From an uncultured Acidimicrobiales bacterium (GTDB lineage: Bacteria > Actinomycetota > Acidimicrobiia > Acidimicrobiales > SHLQ01): DNA of 64,000 bases. This document shows, one piece after another, positions 17,469 to 27,200 of the stretch (the first letter of the stretch is position 1; each line of letters starts with the position of its first letter). The notes beneath the pieces are model-generated. The model made no database searches and was not told where the DNA came from. It saw only the letters and a program-made list of their open reading frames with translations. The stretch lies in NCBI GenBank assembly GCA_938023735.1, contig CALJDK010000036.1:62001-126000 (forward strand), given 5' to 3'. Position numbers and translations under genes: made by a program.

Positions 17469-18238
17469 CCCCCGCCTACCCGGTGGTGCTGTTCGACCTC
17501 GACCACACACTGTCGGACTTTGAGTTCACAAAGAAGGAGGCTTTCCCCGAAGTCATTCGGGCCCATGGCATCGACCCCGATGCGTTCGACACTCCCTTGG
17601 TCGAGACGTTCGCAACCGTCGAGAAGCCCCTTTGGGCCGGCATCGAATCGGGCGACGTGACCCTGGAAACGCTGAACGATCGACGCTGGTCGGGGTTGGT
17701 CGAAGCAGCCCAGCTCGACGCCGACCCGGCATCGATGGGCGCTCACTACCTCGATGCGCTCGGACGACTCGGTCGACTGTTCCCCGGAGCGATTGAGCTA
17801 CTCGACCAGCTGCAACCCCATTGCATGTTAGGCCTCATCACCAACGGGTACGCCGAAGTGCAGCGGCCTCGACTCATCAACTTTGACCTCGAGAAGTACT
17901 TCGACGTGTTGGTCATCTCCAGCGAACTCGGTGCTGCCAAGCCCCACGCGTCGTTCTTCGACGACGCGCTTCGCCAGGTACGCGAGGCCGATGGGCATAG
18001 CGATCGGCCGATTTCTGAGATCTTGGTGGTGGGCGACAGCCTGACCTCGGACATGACCGGAGCGGTCAATTACGGACTGCCCGCATGCTGGTACAACCCT
18101 CACCACGCCGAACATCCCATCCATCCGCCGTTCGATGCCCGGCCGCTCGACCACACCGTCGGCACGTTCGAAGAGATCGCCCAGCTGGTGCTCGGAAGCC
18201 GCGCGGATTGGGCTTCGCCCAATGTGCCGGCTTCTTGA
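17465..18238 (+). CDS. HAD-superfamily phosphatase (YjjG-like)
   Basis: A 257-residue haloacid dehalogenase-type phosphatase. Motif I FDLDHTLSDFE (nucleophile Asp in DLD), motif II LITNGYAEVQ, motif III Lys in SSELGAAKPHASFF, and motif IV ILVVGDSLTSDMTGAVNYG are all present. The DHTLSDFE form and the size resemble YjjG-type nucleotidases, so a nucleoside monophosphate is a reasonable substrate guess. TTG 17465 overlaps the previous stop; GTG codons six or seven residues in are alternatives. Confidence 0.88.
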   Translation: MTPAYPVVLFDLDHTLSDFEFTKKEAFPEVIRAHGIDPDAFDTPLVETFATVEKPLWAGIESGDVTLETLNDRRWSGLVEAAQLDADPASMGAHYLDALGRLGRLFPGAIELLDQLQPHCMLGLITNGYAEVQRPRLINFDLEKYFDVLVISSELGAAKPHASFFDDALRQVREADGHSDRPISEILVVGDSLTSDMTGAVNYGLPACWYNPHHAEHPIHPPFDARPLDHTVGTFEEIAQLVLGSRADWASPNVPAS

Positions 18239-18251
18239 AACCGGAACCTAG

Positions 18252-19394
18252 CTAGTCGGTGGCGGCAAGCGCAGCCATTACTACCTGGGCGCCGCGAAGG
18301 TCGCCGACCAGGCCATCGCCCATTCGGTTCATCATGTAGGTGATGGTGAGGTTGCGGTCGACATCGTTGATAGCCAGCGATCCGCCCCAGCCACCCCAGA
18401 AGCAGATTCGGCGATCGGTGGGCAAGAACGGCACCATGTCCGTTGGCAGGCCGAAGCCGATGCCGAATTTCACGGGCACGCCAAGCACCAGGTCGGGCCC
18501 ATTCGACTGCTCGTCGAAGATCAAGTCGATGGTTTCGGGTGTAAGGAACCGCTTGCCGTTCATCTCGCCGCCACTGGAAATAATGGCCTGGATTGTGGCC
18601 ACAGCCCGAGCGTTTCCGTGACCATTGGCTGCAGGCACTTCACCCGCCCGCCACTCGTCGGTCCACGACATGCGAGCGTCGACCATCGGGTTAATGAAGG
18701 TCTTCATCATCACGCTGTCGGCGGCCGGGGGTTCACCGTCGCCAAGCGGCGTGCCGGTAGGAGCAACAACTGGCGAGACCCGGCCGAACTCGGCGGAGGC
18801 GAGACCGATGTGGAAATCGGCATCGAGCGGATCGGTGACCTGGTTCTTGAAGAACGTTCCGAGTGAGTCGCCGGTGATGCGTCGAACAACCTCGCCCACC
18901 AGGTGACCCTGGTTCAGTGCGTGGTACCCCGACTGGGTCCCGGGCTCCCACCACGGTGCCTGAGCGGCCAACATGCTGGTGGACTTCTCCCAATCGAGAA
19001 TGCCGTCGACGTCGATTGGTTCTTCCCAGCCCGACACGCCCGAGGTGTGTGACATCAGGTGACGAACCTCGATATCTTCCTTGCCGTTGGCGGCAAACTC
19101 TGGCCAATAGTCGGCGACCTTGCGGTAGACATCGAGCTCACCCTGGTCGGCAAGCATCAATGCACACAACGATGTCATCGTCTTGGTGGTCGACCACACG
19201 TTGGTGATGGTGTCGGCTTCCCACGGCTTGGTCTTCTCCGGGTCGGCGTGACCGCCCCAGATGTCGACAACCAACTCGCCCTCGTGTACGACGGCAATCG
19301 AAGCGCCAAGATCCTTTCCACTGTCGAGGTTTGCACTCAGCACGTCGGAGAGCGCAGCAAATTTGTCGTCGAGGGTTCCGTGAATCTCAGCCAT
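18252..19394 (-). CDS. Beta-lactamase-family serine hydrolase (EstB-like)
   Basis: A 380-residue protein with the class C beta-lactamase/esterase fold. The active-site SxxK is STTK (near residue 68) in NVWSTTKTMTSLCALM. RHLMSHTSGVSGW and SGYHALNQGHLVGEVVRRI follow; the Tyr of the second motif takes the place of the YxN tyrosine. No signal peptide is visible, so it is probably a cytoplasmic esterase rather than a resistance lactamase. The C-terminal CFWGGWGGSLAIN fits the HxG/KTG region. Substrate unknown. Confidence 0.9.
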   Translation of the reverse strand: MAEIHGTLDDKFAALSDVLSANLDSGKDLGASIAVVHEGELVVDIWGGHADPEKTKPWEADTITNVWSTTKTMTSLCALMLADQGELDVYRKVADYWPEFAANGKEDIEVRHLMSHTSGVSGWEEPIDVDGILDWEKSTSMLAAQAPWWEPGTQSGYHALNQGHLVGEVVRRITGDSLGTFFKNQVTDPLDADFHIGLASAEFGRVSPVVAPTGTPLGDGEPPAADSVMMKTFINPMVDARMSWTDEWRAGEVPAANGHGNARAVATIQAIISSGGEMNGKRFLTPETIDLIFDEQSNGPDLVLGVPVKFGIGFGLPTDMVPFLPTDRRICFWGGWGGSLAINDVDRNLTITYMMNRMGDGLVGDLRGAQVVMAALAATD

Positions 19395-19479
19395 GAACGG
19401 AGCTTCTCAGACCTCTTGGCCAGCACCAAAAACGAGCACCCGTCGTCGCGTGTCAGCGCGACCGATTAAACATGTTGGT

Positions 19480-20691
19480 ATGACCACATCCCCCGTCGAC
19501 CCCGGCGACGTCATCATCGTCGGCAACTTCTCTGACGACCCCTTTGCTATCGATGTGGCCTTTGCCTTCGGCCAGGCCGAAGACATCGCCGACCTCATCA
19601 GTATCAAGACCTTCGCCAACAGCGAGTTCTGCCCTCGGTTCATCAACGACGAAACCGACCTGAGCGCTATTGGGAATCAACTCAACGGCAAAACGGTGGT
19701 CATCGTCAGCACCACCAACCGAGTGATGAGCCGCAACAACCTGGCCATGCGCAACGTGCTCATTGCTCGAGCTGCCAAAGACAACGGGGCGGCCACCGTG
19801 GTGCTGGTCGAACCCGACCTGTTTTACAGCGCGCAAGATCGCGGTCCCCGCCCCGACCAGGGCACTACCCAGTTCGACCGCGACGAGTCCGACCGCAAAA
19901 AGTTCGACGGCCAACCGTTCTCCTCGCGCCTCTACGCCGAAATGCTGCACCTCGCTGGCGTCGACCGGGTCATCACGGTGCACAACCATTCCACGTCGGT
20001 CGAAGCCGAGTTCTCACGAGTTTTCGAAGGCCGCTTCGACAACCTCATTCCCTACGACGTCTACTGCGACTACCTGCGCGAGTCCAACATCATCACCCAC
20101 GGCTCCACCGGCGCGGGCCTCGCCCTGTGCGCCCCCGACAAGGGCGCCCGCCACTTCGTGCAGGAGATGTACAAACGGCTCGACCTGCCCGACGCAAAGT
20201 TCATCATGCTCGACAAGGAACGCTCCGGCGAGCGCGACGTCGAGATCACCCTTCACCCCGACTCCGACATGACCTTCGAGGAGATCCGCGGCCACGACAT
20301 CGTGTTGTTCGACGACATGGTTCGCACCGGCTCCACCGTGGTCCGGTCGTGCGAGTTCCTCCAGCAGGTCGAACCACAGCGCATCGTCTTCGCGGTCACC
20401 CACTTCTATGCCAGCGAAGAAGGTCGTCAGAAGATGGCCAACCCGGCCATCGACGAAATCCTCACGCTCAACACACTTCCCACCGTTCTCAACCGCGATG
20501 TGCAGGGTCGTCTGCGAAAGAAGATGGTTGTGTTGAAAATCGAGATCTGGCTGGCACAACGCCTTTGCGAGATTCTTGGACTCCCGCAACTCACCGACGC
20601 AAGCGGCTACCGCATCGACATGTCGTCGAAGAACCCCCGGTTCAAACGCAAGATCTACTCGAACGATCAACTCGCCGAACTCCGCGACTAA
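19480..20691 (+). CDS. Ribose-phosphate pyrophosphokinase-like protein
   Basis: A 403-residue homologue of PRPP synthetase. The PRPP-binding loop DIVLFDDMVRTGSTVV (about residues 274-289) and YAEMLHLAGVDRVITVHNHS match the family, as does the Lys-x-Arg catalytic flexible loop (LDKERSGERDVEI). It is about 90 residues longer than the usual 315: extra sequence around RGPRPDQGTTQFDRD, and a C-terminal extension with GRLRKKMVVLKIEIWLAQ and a basic tail. FANSEFCPRF replaces the common FSDGE motif. It may be a diverged synthetase or a regulatory paralogue. Confidence 0.85.
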   Translation: MTTSPVDPGDVIIVGNFSDDPFAIDVAFAFGQAEDIADLISIKTFANSEFCPRFINDETDLSAIGNQLNGKTVVIVSTTNRVMSRNNLAMRNVLIARAAKDNGAATVVLVEPDLFYSAQDRGPRPDQGTTQFDRDESDRKKFDGQPFSSRLYAEMLHLAGVDRVITVHNHSTSVEAEFSRVFEGRFDNLIPYDVYCDYLRESNIITHGSTGAGLALCAPDKGARHFVQEMYKRLDLPDAKFIMLDKERSGERDVEITLHPDSDMTFEEIRGHDIVLFDDMVRTGSTVVRSCEFLQQVEPQRIVFAVTHFYASEEGRQKMANPAIDEILTLNTLPTVLNRDVQGRLRKKMVVLKIEIWLAQRLCEILGLPQLTDASGYRIDMSSKNPRFKRKIYSNDQLAELRD

Positions 20692-20701
20692 CCGCGGAAG
20701 T

Positions 20702-21952
20702 CTACGAGGTTCGCACCTGGAGTTTGCGGCATCGGTAGGTGCCTCCGAGCCGGTCTTGGGACATCGTTGCCGCGTTGCCTTTGGCGAGCTCCACGTTTGG
20801 GAATCGTTCCAGCAGAGCCAGCGATGCCCTAACCGCCAGGTCCCGTGTTTGGGCGTAGCTGGATCTTGGGGCTTCTTTGGGCAGCGCCGGGTTCCGTGAT
20901 GGGCGACCGTGAGCGAAGACAACGCCGGCTGGCAGGCCGTCGGCCCGATACTGACCCCTTGGTTCCCGCTGGCAAAGGTCCTTGCGGGTTACGTCGAAGG
21001 AGTCGGGGTCGGCGAAGTACTGCGGATCACGATTCGCCGCAGCTGCCGAAAGATGAACCAGCGCGCCTTTGGGAAGCAAACGTCCGAATCGCTCCACTTC
21101 GTGGCGGGTGAACCGGTCGGCCGTGGCCTGAGGCGGTGAATGACGTAACGCTTCGAGGTAGGCGAACTTCATCAACCGAGGCTCATCGCGAACCTGGGCA
21201 AACTGTTCGCCGTTGTTCAGGAGGAGACACCAGGTGTTTGCCAGACTTGCCGGCAGCGTCTCGAGGTCGATCTCGAGCAGCGTTGCCACGACGTCATCGG
21301 CACTTGCGTCCAGCTGCGCAAGCACCGACAAGAGGTCGTCGGCCGGAGATGACTTTCGATCGGCGAGCCACTCCGTAAGCATCGTCTGTAGGTTGCTGCA
21401 CGCTTCGACTCCGGCTATTCGGTCGCGTTCATCCCAGCCAGCACCGGCCTTCAGCGCAGTGAGATACCCACCAAACTCCGCACTACCATCGACGCCAAGG
21501 GCGGTGGAGAACACGTCGGCTGCAAATCGATCGACGAAGTCGATGGCGAGATCGCATTCTCCACCAAGGGAGTCGATGGCGGCGACAAGGGCTGCTTCGG
21601 CAGCGTTGTCGACAAGGTCAACCCAGCCCTGCTGCACCTCAGTGTTGTGGCGCAGGTCGGTACCGGAGATGAGTTGGCCGTAAGCCGCAGCGCTGGGACG
21701 GGTTTCGTAGTTCGCGTCGTCGACGAACACCGACGTCACGTCGTCGTAGCGGGTCACCCAGAATCGGTTGCCCACCCAGTCGCGGTAGCAGGGGTAGTGC
21801 TTGCGCAGGACGCCCGGAACGGTAAACGGGTCGGCGAGGTACTCATCGGAGATGAGATCGCGCGGGTTCACGAGGTTGGTGGTTTCACCAACGCGCTCAC
21901 GTTGGTAGACCTCGTAGGTTCGATAGCTGCTCGACGTTGTCTCGTCAGTCAT
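20702..21952 (-). CDS. Cytochrome P450-like protein lacking the heme-ligand Cys
   Basis: A 416-residue P450 homologue. The ExxR pair is present (Glu267, Arg270 in YLEALRHSPP), as are the N-terminal beta-sheet region (FWVTRYDDVTSVF) and the post-ExxR segment with FADPDSFDVTRKD. The heme-binding loop, normally FGxGxHxCxG, reads FAHGRPSRNP (346-355) and has no cysteine. The I-helix, normally AGxxT, reads ASLANTWCL (about 235-243). After the loop the frame still reads like the family (LLERFPNVELA), so this is not a frameshift. The start overlaps the stop of the intact P450 by four bases. It may be a partner subunit or may have lost heme-thiolate chemistry. Confidence 0.82.
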   Translation of the reverse strand: MTDETTSSSYRTYEVYQRERVGETTNLVNPRDLISDEYLADPFTVPGVLRKHYPCYRDWVGNRFWVTRYDDVTSVFVDDANYETRPSAAAYGQLISGTDLRHNTEVQQGWVDLVDNAAEAALVAAIDSLGGECDLAIDFVDRFAADVFSTALGVDGSAEFGGYLTALKAGAGWDERDRIAGVEACSNLQTMLTEWLADRKSSPADDLLSVLAQLDASADDVVATLLEIDLETLPASLANTWCLLLNNGEQFAQVRDEPRLMKFAYLEALRHSPPQATADRFTRHEVERFGRLLPKGALVHLSAAAANRDPQYFADPDSFDVTRKDLCQREPRGQYRADGLPAGVVFAHGRPSRNPALPKEAPRSSYAQTRDLAVRASLALLERFPNVELAKGNAATMSQDRLGGTYRCRKLQVRTS

Positions 21953-23331
21953 GTCGCCGGAGCGTCAAAGTCGAGCCAGAGGGTGCGTATGGCACCCAGA
22001 CCAATCGGCGCAAGCTCGTTTGGGTCGACCTTGTCCTTTGGCATGCGGTCGCGGTTGATCCGCACGTTGGGCAGCGCATCGACCAGCACTCTCGAACCAA
22101 GCACCGCCTCCTGATGGCTGATCCATGCGCCCGGACACAGGTGAGCGCCTACGCCGAAGGCCATATGACTGAACCGGCCGTCGGCGTCGTGTCCCGACCG
22201 CAGGATCTTCTCGCTGTACAGGTCGTCGCGGAAGATATCGAACCGCTCAGGATCGGCGAAGATGCGGTCGTCGTGGTTGGCCGAAACGTCGACCATATGC
22301 ATAAGCGACCCGGCCGGTACTTGCACGCCGTGCATCTCAAGGTCGAACGAGTTGTGCCGGGGCTGGCCACCGATCGACGTCGAGTGCCGCAACATCTCAT
22401 GAAACGCGGCCTGCCAGAGCTTGGGGTCGGCCCGAACTGCAGCCCACTGCGCGTCGTGCTGCAGCAGCAAGTACCAGAGGTTCATGATGGCGCCTCGGGT
22501 TGTTTCGCCCCCACCACCCACCACCAACGCAATGTTCGAGGTGATCTCCTCGGTCGACATGACATCGCCGTCGATGGTGGCGTGACAGAGCTCAGAGATG
22601 ATGTCCATCGCCACCTCGTTGCCGTCGTCGTCATAGAGATAGGTCGGCTCACTGCGGCGCTGCGCCACCAGATCTTCCACGTACTCCTCAAGATCCTGCC
22701 GAGCTACCAGACCATCATGGTGCGTTTCGGAGCCACCGAGACCCGACATCATCGCGTCGTACCACCAGGTGAATTGGGCCCGAGCATCCTGGGGAATGCC
22801 CAGCACGTCGGCCACCACACTGATGGGAAACTCGTTGGCGAACCCGGCACCGAGCTCGATAGTTGCCGTACCGCTGCCGGCATCGACCTCGGCGGCCTTG
22901 TTGCCCGGCTTCCACCATTCGGCGATGATCTCGCGGGCGAGGCGTTCGATCGATGGCAGCCGCTTGGTCAGCGCCGCTCCAACGAGATGTCGGCCGTAGA
23001 TATTGCGCCGCCGACGATGTTCGAGCCCGCTCAGCTCGAGCTGGGTGTTGCCGAGCACTCCGCTCGATGATCCCTTAGGGATGGTGTTGAATCCGATCTC
23101 ATCGAAGTAGCACTCGGTGATGTCGGCGTAACGGGTCACGTAGTAGCAGTTGTGCAGCCGGTCGTGGAAAACCGGATAGTGATCGCGCATGATCCGGTAA
23201 TACGGGTACGGGTTGCGTCGAAACTCGGCCGAGTCGAATATGCGCGGGTCGATCAGCGGCACGCCATCGGCGTCGTGGCCCATGTCGACGGCCTCACCCA
23301 ACGGCATGAACTCGAAGCGATGCTTCGTCAC
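21949..23331 (-). CDS. Cytochrome P450
   Basis: A 460-residue soluble bacterial P450 monooxygenase with all hallmarks: I-helix GGGGETT (272-278), Glu312 and Arg315 of ExxR in FHEMLRHS, and heme loop FGVGAHLCPG with Cys399. It would need ferredoxin and reductase partners, which are not adjacent. GTG or ATG near 23331 overlaps the SDR stop by four bases, so it is coupled to an alcohol-dehydrogenase-type enzyme. The P450 would hydroxylate and the SDR oxidise the product, or act on the same substrate. Sequence features resemble CYP125/142-type steroid or lipid P450s only loosely, so the substrate is not assigned. Confidence 0.95.
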   Translation of the reverse strand: MTKHRFEFMPLGEAVDMGHDADGVPLIDPRIFDSAEFRRNPYPYYRIMRDHYPVFHDRLHNCYYVTRYADITECYFDEIGFNTIPKGSSSGVLGNTQLELSGLEHRRRRNIYGRHLVGAALTKRLPSIERLAREIIAEWWKPGNKAAEVDAGSGTATIELGAGFANEFPISVVADVLGIPQDARAQFTWWYDAMMSGLGGSETHHDGLVARQDLEEYVEDLVAQRRSEPTYLYDDDGNEVAMDIISELCHATIDGDVMSTEEITSNIALVVGGGGETTRGAIMNLWYLLLQHDAQWAAVRADPKLWQAAFHEMLRHSTSIGGQPRHNSFDLEMHGVQVPAGSLMHMVDVSANHDDRIFADPERFDIFRDDLYSEKILRSGHDADGRFSHMAFGVGAHLCPGAWISHQEAVLGSRVLVDALPNVRINRDRMPKDKVDPNELAPIGLGAIRTLWLDFDAPAT

Positions 23332-24107
23332 CGTGTCCTACCCTCCTCGGGCGTTGGCAGCACGGTTGGATGCCCAGCCCAGAGGCCGATGTTGTCGCCC
23401 GTTCGCCCGTTTGGCCCCTCGTTGATCAGCTCAAGCACCACCTGTGCCACGCCCTCGGGCGACATCCACTCGGCAACGTACGCCGGGTCCGGGTCGTCGC
23501 CCAACCAGCCTCGCAACATCGCGGTGTCGGTGGCGCCCATGCAGATGTTGTTGACCCGGACCCCCTGGGGGCCCAATGCCTTCGCCCAGTCAAAGGTGAG
23601 GCCATTAAGCGCCCACTTCCCTGCGTTATAGAGATCCATCGCGCCATGGCCGTGATGCCATCCGGTTTTGGGCGCTGGCTTCACGTGGTCGGTCGAAACG
23701 TTCACGATGTTGCCGTCGCCACTCGCCGCCATCAAGGGCGCCACGGCACGACCAAAGAGGTAGGCGCCCCGAAAATTGGAGCCAATGAGGCGGTCGTAGT
23801 CGTCGACCGCCTTGTCCCACTCGTCGAGCGGTCCGGTCTGCCAAACCTCACCGGCATTGTTGATGAGGATGTCGATGGTGCCGGTTGCGCCTGTTTCATC
23901 GACGACCGTGCGAACAAAGTCGGCATCGGCAACATCGCCCACAAAGGCTCGGCCGGAAACCTCTTCCGCGACCGCACCAACCTCGGCCTGGCGGTCAACA
24001 ACCGTTACGGCACAACCCGCGTTCGAAAACACCCGGGCCAACGCCGCGCCTATCCCCTGCGCAGCCCCCGTGATGATTGCGCTCTTCCCCTCAAGCTCGT
24101 TCCCCAT
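23328..24107 (-). CDS. Short-chain dehydrogenase/reductase
   Basis: A 259-residue NAD(P)-dependent SDR. The Rossmann motif TGAAQGIG lies at 13-20, NNAG at 83-86, and the catalytic Ser139, Tyr160 and Lys164 (YNAGK). Asp38 in VVDRQ at the end of strand 2 suggests NAD preference. ATG 24107 starts the conserved region; the frame extends further upstream, but that stretch reads as a hydrophobic leader not expected for the family. It is the first gene of the SDR-P450-P450-like operon. Confidence 0.93.
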   Translation of the reverse strand: MGNELEGKSAIITGAAQGIGAALARVFSNAGCAVTVVDRQAEVGAVAEEVSGRAFVGDVADADFVRTVVDETGATGTIDILINNAGEVWQTGPLDEWDKAVDDYDRLIGSNFRGAYLFGRAVAPLMAASGDGNIVNVSTDHVKPAPKTGWHHGHGAMDLYNAGKWALNGLTFDWAKALGPQGVRVNNICMGATDTAMLRGWLGDDPDPAYVAEWMSPEGVAQVVLELINEGPNGRTGDNIGLWAGHPTVLPTPEEGRTR

Positions 24108-24207
24108 GACCGAGTGTCGCGCAGCAGGGGGCAACCACAAAAGTAAGAGGTAAGAGAGAGTGAGAACGAGCAGAGCGAGCGAGGTCGACACCGCTGACTC
24201 GTTTTGG

Positions 24208-27200
24208 CTACCCGCGGTAGGTGAGGCCTTTGTAACTGAGGATGAAGCCGTTGGCTTCGAGTTGGGCCGCCAGGGGTGATTCTCGAACTGGTTCGCCGTC
24301 GATCTTGTTGATATCGAGCGCTTTGAAGCGGCCCTGCTTCACCAGGCTGGTGAGGGCGTCGACCCAGCCCTGGGGCGGAGCATCGCCTTCCTTCTTTCCC
24401 CCGAACGTGACCAGAGACTTTCCGCCCCGCTCCAGGTACGCAACCGGGTCACCATCGGCCAAGATCACAAACGCACCGGCGGCCCGGGCAGGGCGTCCTG
24501 GATTCTCGGGCCATGGCAGCGCCGCACCATAGGGTTGAGCGGGGTCGGTTGCCGACAGCACGACGAACACCGGGTCTTCGGCCAGAGCCGATACGTCGAC
24601 CCGCTCGGCCCGCAGTCGGTCGACGGCTCCGGTCAGAGCGAACTGGGCAGCACCGAGACCAGCCACGAAGTAACCACGCCGAACCTGGCCTCGTTCTTCC
24701 AGCGCCTTGAGCACCGGATACACACCGGCGAAACCGCCTTTGGCTCCTTCGCCAAGCGCCGCCTCACGAGTGAGCACCCCATACCGTTCGAGCAACTGCA
24801 GCGCCCGGGCATGGGCCACTTCGGTTTCGGTTGGTTTGGGCAACAGCATCGGCGCAACCAACGACCATCGGCCCGAAGCAGTCGGCGGTCCGAGACGAGT
24901 CATCTGCCCTACTCGTGGCCGGCCGCGGCGTTTCGAAGCCGCAGGCTTGCGGCCCTTCTTCAAGCCCAATGCTCGGAGCGGTGCCAGCGAATCGTTGGTT
25001 ACCTCGCCCGCCCATACCAAGTCCCACAGCGCAGCCAGAACGGTTTCGTCGTCATAGGGCAGCTCGGCCGCAGCGGCGGCGCCAACCAGATCGGGCCAGA
25101 ACGATGCCCCCCGGTTGGCCAAATGGTTGCGAATGGCATCGTGGATTGGCTCGTCGGGCAAATCGTCGGGGACCAGGGTAGGGATGATCAGGGCAGCCTG
25201 ATCGCGGAACACCAGACGAACCCGTCCGTCACTCGAACCGATCGCTCCTCCGCCAACCCACACCAACTCACCCGAGGCACACAGTTCGTCGAGCTCCGAT
25301 GGCTTGTAGCTGGCCATACGAGCCGGCAGAACATCCTTCTCCAGCGTCGACACCGGAATCGGCGCACCCTGCAGCACACCGATCACTTCGGCGAGCGCGT
25401 CGATTCCTCGGCGCGGCACACCAACGCCCTGCCAAGCGGGCAGGAACCTGGCTAGCGCGTCGGCCTCAACTGGCTCGACCTCTTTGCGTAGCGATGCCAA
25501 CGAGCGGCGCCGAAGCTGGCGCAGCACATCGTCGTCACACCACTCGCGTTCGATGCCGTCGGGGCGGAACTCACCCCGCACCAACGATCCGGCTTCGGTA
25601 AGCCGGTCGAGCACACCGCGTATTCGGTCGACACCTACACCGAGACGTGCGCCAACCTGCTTTGCCACAAAAGGACCGTGGGTGCGGGCAAAGCGGATGA
25701 CCAGATCTCCGAGTGGGTCGTCGACCGAGTCGGTGAAGACCGCAGGCAGACCAACCGGGATCGCCACCCCCAGCGCATCGCGCAACTTGCCGGCATCGTC
25801 AGATGCGGCGAATCGGGTCTCGTCGGCAATGCCGACTTCGATGATGCGTCGATCCTCCAACAGCTGAGCGAGCGCAGCATCCATATCGAGCGCATCGACG
25901 CTTCGGGCTTCGATCTCGTGCCGAGTGAGCGGGCCGAGGATTCGCAGCAGGTCGTGGATCTCGTCGCCGTCGCGAGCCTGACGCCCTTCGATCAGTCGCT
26001 GCAGCTCGAGTTCGAGATCGGCCAGCACTCCTGCGTCGAGTAACTCACGAAGCTCTTCGGCCCCCAACAGATCGCGCAACAACTCACGGTCGAGCGTGAG
26101 TGCGGCGGCCCGACGCTCAGCGAGTGGCGCATCGCCCTCGTACATGTACACGGCGATCCAGCCGAACAGCAGCGACTGCGCGAACGGCGACGCCCGAGGC
26201 GTATCGACCGGCACCACCCGAATTTTTCGGCTCTGCAGGTCGGTGAGCACCGACTTGAGGGCCGGGAGATCGAACACATCGTTCAGACACTCGCGGGAGG
26301 TTTCAAGAAGGATCGGAAAGCTCGGGTACTTCGACGCCACACTCAGCAGGTCGGCGGCCTTCTGGCGTTGCTGCCACAGGGCCCGGCGCTGATCGGGTCG
26401 ACGCTTCGGGAGCAACAGCGCTCGACCGGCACACTCCCGGAAACGGGACGCAAACATCGAGGTGTTGGGCAACATGTCGATGACGAGATCTTCGATTTCA
26501 GCCGGGTCGAAAAGCAGATCTTCGGATGGCAGATCGTCGATCGCTTCGGGTAGCCGCAGCACGATGCCGTCGTCGCTCCAGATGAGCTCGACATCGGTGC
26601 CCCACTGCTCGCTCAACTTGTTGCGGAGTGCCATGGCCCACGGCGCATGCACTTGCGCGCCGAAGGGCGACAGCACCACCACCCGCCAATCGCCGATCTC
26701 GTCGCGGAACCGCTCGACCACAATCGTCTGATCGTCGGGGAGTACGCCGGTGGCCTCGACCTGTTCGTTCAGGTACTCGACCAGGTTGCGAGCGGCCAGA
26801 TCGTCGAGGCCATGCTCGTTGGTGAGCCGCTCCAGCACATCGGAGCTCCGAGACCCTCGAAGGAACGCTCCGATGGCCCGACCCAGCTCGAGTGGTCGGC
26901 CCGGTCCATCGCCATGCCAGAACGGCATTTTCCCTGGCTCGCCGGGGGCGGGCGTGACGATGACCCGTTCGTAGGTGATCTCTTGAATCCGCCACGTGCT
27001 TGCGCCAAGAAGAAAGGTCTCGCCAGCACGACTCTCGTACACCATCTCTTCGTCGAGCTCGCCGACCCGAGTGCCATCGGGCAGGAACACACCGAACAGT
27101 CCGCGGTCGGGGATGGTGCCCGGATTCGTAACGGCCAGGCGCTGTGCGCCCTTGCGACCCCGAACGGTTCCGGCCACGCGATCCCACACGATCCTTGGCC

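Noticed and set aside
18252-19394. Antibiotic-resistance beta-lactamase
   Set aside because: No signal peptide is visible, and the second motif is not a clean YxN; the sequence looks like an EstB-type esterase.
20702-21952. Frameshift as the reason for the missing P450 cysteine
   Set aside because: Residues on both sides of the loop follow the family in the same frame and no alternative frame restores an FGxGxHxCxG motif.
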